A stretch of 64,000 nucleotides of DNA from Spiractinospora alimapuensis. Its GTDB lineage: Bacteria; Actinomycetota; Actinomycetes; Streptosporangiales; Streptosporangiaceae. Every line of letters starts with the position of its first letter. The first letter of the stretch is position 1. The notes beneath the pieces were generated by a model. It saw only the letters and a program-made list of their open reading frames with translations, was not told the origin of the DNA and made no database searches. Shown here piece by piece: positions 60,633 to 64,000 of the stretch. The translations under genes and the position numbers were made by a program. Where the stretch lies: contig NZ_CP072467.1 in the NCBI RefSeq assembly GCF_018437505.1, positions 5,418,010 through 5,482,009 of the forward strand, in the 5' to 3' direction.

Positions 60633-62246
60633 GTGCGCCTATTTTCCCGTGTGGATCCCGAGATTCTGCGGGGTGTCCTGCTGCCGGTGGGCTGGTGGAC
60701 CACCCGCGGTGCCGTCGTCCGTGACGCCGTGCTCTGGCTGGCCCTGACGGTCCTGACCGGAGCCGGTACCGTCGTCGCCCAGGTCATCCCGTCCTCCCAC
60801 GTGCTGAGCCTGTTGGCCACCATGGCGGTTGTCGCGGTCGTGGTGGTGCTCACCCGCCCCTGCCCCCTCCTCGGGGTCGTGGTGGCGGTCGTGGCGTGCC
60901 TGTGGTCACCCATGTTCTTCCTCGCCGTGATCTGCGCCGCCTACCTGGCGGGCCGACGAATGCCCCGGTTGAGTCTCGCCATCGTCCTCCTCGACCTGAT
61001 CGCCCTGGCCGGGATCAGCTACGGGATCGTCACCGCGATCCTGGAGTGGGGCTGGTGGATCAACTCCGCGTTCTGGATGGTGTTCGCCCTCATCCTGCCG
61101 TGGCTGGTCGGGGTGCACCGCCGCCAGGAACAGCAGCTCGCCGCCGCGGGGTGGGAGCACGCCGCGCAGCTCGAACGGGAACACCAGATCGCGCGCGAGC
61201 AGGCGCGGCTGCGGGAGCGGTCCCGGATCGCCCAGGACATGCACGACTCCCTCGGGCACGAGCTCAGCCTGATCGCGCTACGCGCCGGTGCGTTGGAACT
61301 CGACGCGGAGATCGGTGAACGCCACCGGCAGGGAGCGGGTGAGCTGCGCGCCCACGCCACCGCCGCCACCGAACGCCTCCAGGAGATCATCGGGGTGCTC
61401 CGCGAACAGGGGGACTCCGTCCCGCTGGACCCCGCCGGCGAGGACATCGACACGCTCGTGGAACGGGCCAGCGCGTCCGGCGCGGACATCCTCCTGGAAC
61501 GCAGCGGGGCCGAACCGGAGGGCGAGCAGCCGGCCATGGTCGAGCGGGCCGTCTACCGCGTCGTACAGGAGGCCCTCACCAACGCCGCGAAACACGCGCC
61601 GGGCGCGCGGATCACGGTCCAGCTCCACCGGGGCGACGAGAACACCGTCGTGCGGGTGCACAACGCGGCCGGGCGTCGGGACGCGCCGTCGACGCTGTCC
61701 GGCGGCAGCGGGCTGGTCGCGTTGGCCGAACGGGTTCGGGTCGCCGGGGGAGCGTTCGAGGCGGGGCCCGCCGAGGATGGTGGTTTCGCGGCGCGCGCGG
61801 AGTTCGGACACAGCGCGGTCGGGATCGCCGAGACCGAGGAGAAGCGCACCGCGCCACCCGGGATCGCGGTCGCCATGCGCGCCGCGCAGCGCAAGTCACG
61901 TCGCGGCTTCGCGGTCCTGGTGGTCGTCGCGGTCCTCGCCATCCTCGTGTTCGGAGTGGGAGGGGTATTCACCATCTTCACCAGCGACGAGATCACGGCG
62001 AACGTCGTGACCGACTCCGAGCTCGATACGATCTCCGTGGGGCAGGACCGGGAACAGGTCGAGGAACGACTGAACGGCGTGGACCCGTTCAAGCCCGTGC
62101 ACTCCGACGTCGAGTCACCACCACCGCCGCCGGGCGCGATTTGCGAGTTCTACATCCCCTCGGACCTCTTCGCCGGTGGGAACGAGTTCATTCGGTTGTG
62201 TTACGAGAACGACGTGCTGACAGCGGTGGACAGGGTGGAGGGTTAA
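60633..62246 (+). CDS. Sensor histidine kinase (HisKA_3/NarL class) with C-terminal membrane-anchored extracytoplasmic domain
   Basis: A 537-residue two-component sensor. About five membrane helices fill residues 30-160. The dimerisation/phospho-acceptor motif follows (about 195-265): RSRIAQDMHDSLGHELSLIALRAG with the acceptor His in DMHDSLGH. The HATPase_c domain (about 300-395) has VVQEALTNAAKHA. Unusually, a further helix (about 425-447, FAVLVVVAVLAILVFGVG) leads to a C-terminal extracytoplasmic domain (ISVGQDREQVEERLNG, then CEFYIP and ENDVLTAVDRVEG) that resembles the SmpA/BamE-BLIP fold with two Cys. Leaderless GTG: TACTGT (60621-60626) ends six bases upstream. It is paired with the response regulator three bases downstream. 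Confidence 0.9.
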   Translation: MRLFSRVDPEILRGVLLPVGWWTTRGAVVRDAVLWLALTVLTGAGTVVAQVIPSSHVLSLLATMAVVAVVVVLTRPCPLLGVVVAVVACLWSPMFFLAVICAAYLAGRRMPRLSLAIVLLDLIALAGISYGIVTAILEWGWWINSAFWMVFALILPWLVGVHRRQEQQLAAAGWEHAAQLEREHQIAREQARLRERSRIAQDMHDSLGHELSLIALRAGALELDAEIGERHRQGAGELRAHATAATERLQEIIGVLREQGDSVPLDPAGEDIDTLVERASASGADILLERSGAEPEGEQPAMVERAVYRVVQEALTNAAKHAPGARITVQLHRGDENTVVRVHNAAGRRDAPSTLSGGSGLVALAERVRVAGGAFEAGPAEDGGFAARAEFGHSAVGIAETEEKRTAPPGIAVAMRAAQRKSRRGFAVLVVVAVLAILVFGVGGVFTIFTSDEITANVVTDSELDTISVGQDREQVEERLNGVDPFKPVHSDVESPPPPPGAICEFYIPSDLFAGGNEFIRLCYENDVLTAVDRVEG

Positions 62247-62249
62247 ACG

Positions 62250-62909
62250 GTGATTCGGGTCCTGCTCGCGGACGACGAGGCGATGATCCGGGCCGGAGTA
62301 CGAGCGATCCTCGCCTCGGACGCCGAGATCGACGTGGTCGTCGAGGTCGGGGACGGACGCGCGGCGATCGAGGAGTGTTCCCAGCACCGGCCGGACGTCG
62401 CCCTCCTGGATATTCGGATGCCGAAACTCGACGGGCTGGCCGCCGCCGCGGAGATTCGCCGAGCCTGCCCGAACACGGCGGTCGTCATGCTGACGACGTT
62501 CGGCGAGGACGCCTACATCGCGCGCGCCCTGAGCCTCGGGGCGAGCGGGTTCCTGTTGAAGGCCGGCGACCCGCGTGAACTCCTCCAGGGGGTGCACGCG
62601 GTGGCCGACGGCGCGGCGTTCCTTTCGCCCAAGGTCGCCAAGCGCGTCATCACCGAGTTCACCGGCGAGACGATGAGCCGTGGTTCGGCCGCCCGGGAGC
62701 GGGTCGCCACCCTCACCGACCGGGAACGCGAGGTGCTCGCACTGGTCGGCGCGGGCCTGTCCAACGCCGAGATCGCGCGGCGCCTGCACGTGGTGGAGGG
62801 AACGGTGAAGAGCTACGTGAGTCAGATCCTGACGCGTCTGGACGAACGCAACCGGGTCCGGGCCGCGATCCTCGCCTACGAGGCCGGCATCGTGAAGCAC
62901 CGAGAGTGA
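62250..62909 (+). CDS. NarL/LuxR-family response regulator
   Basis: A 219-residue regulator. The receiver domain (1-120) has the acidic pair in LLADDEAMIRAG, the phospho-acceptor Asp54 in ALLDIRMPKLDG, and the Thr/Lys pattern in VVMLTTFGED and FLLKAGDPREL. The LuxR-type helix-turn-helix (about 150-215) is LTDREREVLALVGAGLSNAEIARRLHVVEGTVKSYVSQILTRL. It forms the cognate partner of the histidine kinase just upstream; the start GTG is four bases past its stop. The targets are unknown. Its stop overlaps the HD-domain gene start (GTGA), so all three genes are one operon. Confidence 0.95.
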   Translation: MIRVLLADDEAMIRAGVRAILASDAEIDVVVEVGDGRAAIEECSQHRPDVALLDIRMPKLDGLAAAAEIRRACPNTAVVMLTTFGEDAYIARALSLGASGFLLKAGDPRELLQGVHAVADGAAFLSPKVAKRVITEFTGETMSRGSAARERVATLTDREREVLALVGAGLSNAEIARRLHVVEGTVKSYVSQILTRLDERNRVRAAILAYEAGIVKHRE

Positions 62910-63559
62910 TGATGGAGAAGACTCCGGAGCGCCACGAACTGGAGCGACGCTGGCGCGACCTGGTGGGGGACGGCCCCGGCCCGGCGTCCGTGCGCGACGA
63001 CGTGCTCCGCCGCTACGGTGAGCCGCATCGTCGCTACCACACGCCCACCCACCTGTGCGCTGTGCTGCGTGCCGTGGACGCGCTGGCGTCGGCGTGCGTG
63101 GACGTGTCCGCGGTGCGGATGGCGGCGTGGTTCCACGACGCGGTGTACAAGGGAGCGGCCGGAACCGACGAGGAGGAGAGCGCCCAGCTCGCCCTGCGGC
63201 TCCTGCCTCAGGTAGGCGTCGAACCGTCGCGGGTCGACGACGTGGCCCGCTTGGTGCGCCTCACCGCGACCCACGCACCCACGTCCTCCGACGCCGACGG
63301 TCAGGTGCTGTGTGACGCCGACCTGTCCATCCTGGGGGCGGCGCGGGAGGAGTATCGCGCCTACGCCGACGCGATCCGGCAGGAGTACGCACACGTCCCG
63401 ACTCCGCTCTTCCGGGAGGGACGCATCCGGGTGCTGCGGACACTGGGCGACCGGACACCGCTGTTCCACACCCCCCTGGCACGAAAGTGGTGGGAGGAGT
63501 CAGCTCGAAGGAACATCGCGGCCGAGATCACCACGCTGCGGGCGGCGTCGGCGCCGTAG
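62906..63559 (+). CDS. HD-domain metal-dependent phosphohydrolase-like protein
   Basis: A 217-residue protein with HD-superfamily spacing: RRYHTPTHLCAVLRAV, FHDAVYKGAAGTDEEESAQLA (the HD pair) and VLCDADLSILGAAREEYRAYADAIRQEY. It resembles the family annotated as predicted metal-dependent HD phosphohydrolases; substrate unknown, perhaps a nucleotide. The start has three in-frame possibilities (GTG 62906, ATG 62909, ATG 62912); the first overlaps the response-regulator stop. Its last 60 bases overlap the convergent DUF4031 gene. Membership in the two-component operon suggests regulation together. Confidence 0.85.
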   Translation: MMMEKTPERHELERRWRDLVGDGPGPASVRDDVLRRYGEPHRRYHTPTHLCAVLRAVDALASACVDVSAVRMAAWFHDAVYKGAAGTDEEESAQLALRLLPQVGVEPSRVDDVARLVRLTATHAPTSSDADGQVLCDADLSILGAAREEYRAYADAIRQEYAHVPTPLFREGRIRVLRTLGDRTPLFHTPLARKWWEESARRNIAAEITTLRAASAP

Positions 63560-63799
63560 CCCCGCCGCGGTGAGCCGGGCGAGCAGCTCCTGGCTCGAGG
63601 TCGCGTACGCGCCCAGGCTCACCGCCTTGGCGTGCAACGTCTCGGGGACGTCGTAGTGGTCGCGGTCGAACGCCCGCTCGGGGACGTCCAGGCGTCGGGC
63701 GAACGCGTGGAGCTCGGCGAGGGAAACGTCGCTCACGAGGTGGGACCACATGAGGCCGCGAGGTCCCGGCCAGTTCGGCGGATCGATCAGGATGGCCAC
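63500..63799 (-). CDS. DUF4031-domain protein
   Basis: A 99-residue protein whose N-terminal 80 residues match the DUF4031 family: MAILIDPPNWPGPRGLMWSHL, then VSLAELHAFARRLDVPERAF, DHYDVPE and AVSLGAYATSSQELL. This small, mostly actinobacterial family has no established function; the conserved DPP, H-x-V-D and D-x-Y motifs suggest a metal or nucleotide site. The C-terminal basic tail (LRRRRRPQRGDLGRD) overlaps the end of the convergent HD gene by 60 bases, so the tail may be less constrained. No upstream neighbour on this strand lies inside the window. Confidence 0.85.
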   Translation of the reverse strand: MAILIDPPNWPGPRGLMWSHLVSDVSLAELHAFARRLDVPERAFDRDHYDVPETLHAKAVSLGAYATSSQELLARLTAAGLRRRRRPQRGDLGRDVPSS

Positions 63800-63978
63800 A
63801 GCAGTCCCTGGGTCGGCGGCACCGGGCGGGTGGCGACTCCACCGTTGGGGGGGGTGCGGACGGCCGCCACGGTCGTGCCGCTCAGTCTATGTGGCGCCCC
63901 GCCCCCCGGTCCGAAGGTCCTGGGCGTCCGTGGTGGGGCTCGGGTGGGACGTTGGAGCGACGCCACGCCAGGGGATCG

Positions 63979-64000
63979 GCGTGGACAGCACCATCGTGCT
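63979..64000 (+). CDS. Possible 5' end of a gene cut by the window edge
   Basis: A GTG with AGGGGA five bases upstream opens a frame (MDSTIV...) that runs out of the window. The ribosome site is good, but only seven codons are visible, so the product cannot be named. Confidence 0.3.

Noticed and set aside
1-64000. CRISPR arrays, prophage genes, rRNA and tRNA genes
   Set aside because: No regularly spaced direct repeats, phage structural or integrase genes, or RNA gene signatures were found by reading both strands.

Overview
The window is a stretch of chromosome from a high-G+C actinomycete. Gene content and style fit the Nocardiopsaceae/Streptosporangiales: an HrdB-type principal sigma factor next to a DUF7455 protein and a second gyrase-type subunit B, a lexA / nrdR / nrdJ block, a PknG-type kinase operon, XRE+DUF397 regulator pairs, and many leaderless GTG/ATG starts placed 6-9 nt after a TANNNT box. 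The genus call is an inference. No rRNA, tRNA, CRISPR array or prophage was seen.

Layout. 1-7.4 kb: 3' end of leuS, a Phd/RelE-type toxin-antitoxin pair under an operator, a TetR regulator divergent from an acyl-CoA dehydrogenase, and three consecutive membrane-anchored secreted paralogues. 7.5-13.5 kb: lexA divergent from nrdR-nrdJ, with two SOS boxes, a paired NrdR box and a 27-codon stub where other actinobacteria carry the SOS-induced LysM division inhibitor; nrdJ is split by a 359-residue intein. 13.5-18.8 kb: HicB-like protein, methyltransferase, a phosphoketolase-acetate kinase operon (the kinase lacks the usual active-site His) and a CBS protein behind a SigB/SigF-type promoter. 18.9-30 kb: two overlapping SPFH membrane proteins, rnhB, a membrane protein with twin CbbX-like AAA+ domains, a sugar nucleotidyltransferase and an unknown protein. 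30-38 kb: PAS-PAS-GAF-SpoIIE phosphatase, principal sigma factor, DUF7455 protein and parE. 38-49.9 kb: Cds1-like PLP enzyme, XRE/DUF397 pair, an ECF41 sigma factor coupled to its carboxymuconolactone decarboxylase partner, TPR protein, beta carbonic anhydrase, a frameshifted parC, a RecQ-phosphoribosyltransferase fusion, an IS5-type transposase scrap and a PfkB kinase. 50.3-59.7 kb: a seven-gene same-strand cluster of coiled-coil protein, PknG-like kinase, PP2C phosphatase, VWA protein, FHA protein, GlnX-like membrane protein and GlnH-like binding lipoprotein. 59.8-64 kb: GDPD, a two-component system, an HD-domain protein and a DUF4031 protein.

How the parts work together. The 50-59 kb cluster reads as a complete amino-acid-sensing phosphorylation circuit: an extracytoplasmic glutamate/aspartate-type binding protein, a four-TM transducer, a soluble kinase and an opposing phosphatase, an FHA reader and a VWA adaptor. 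The kinase, phosphatase and FHA proteins share a near-identical zinc ribbon. The lexA-nrdRJ block links SOS and dNTP synthesis. Xfp plus AckA would convert sugar phosphates to acetate and ATP.

A 61-bp dispersed element, present four times without gaps in intergenic DNA (7.45, 39.7, 41.5 and 48.9 kb), is the clearest structure not explained by any gene. Other points to check are the single-base deletion in parC, the ECF41 promoter that fixes a leaderless start, and the deleted division-inhibitor gene.
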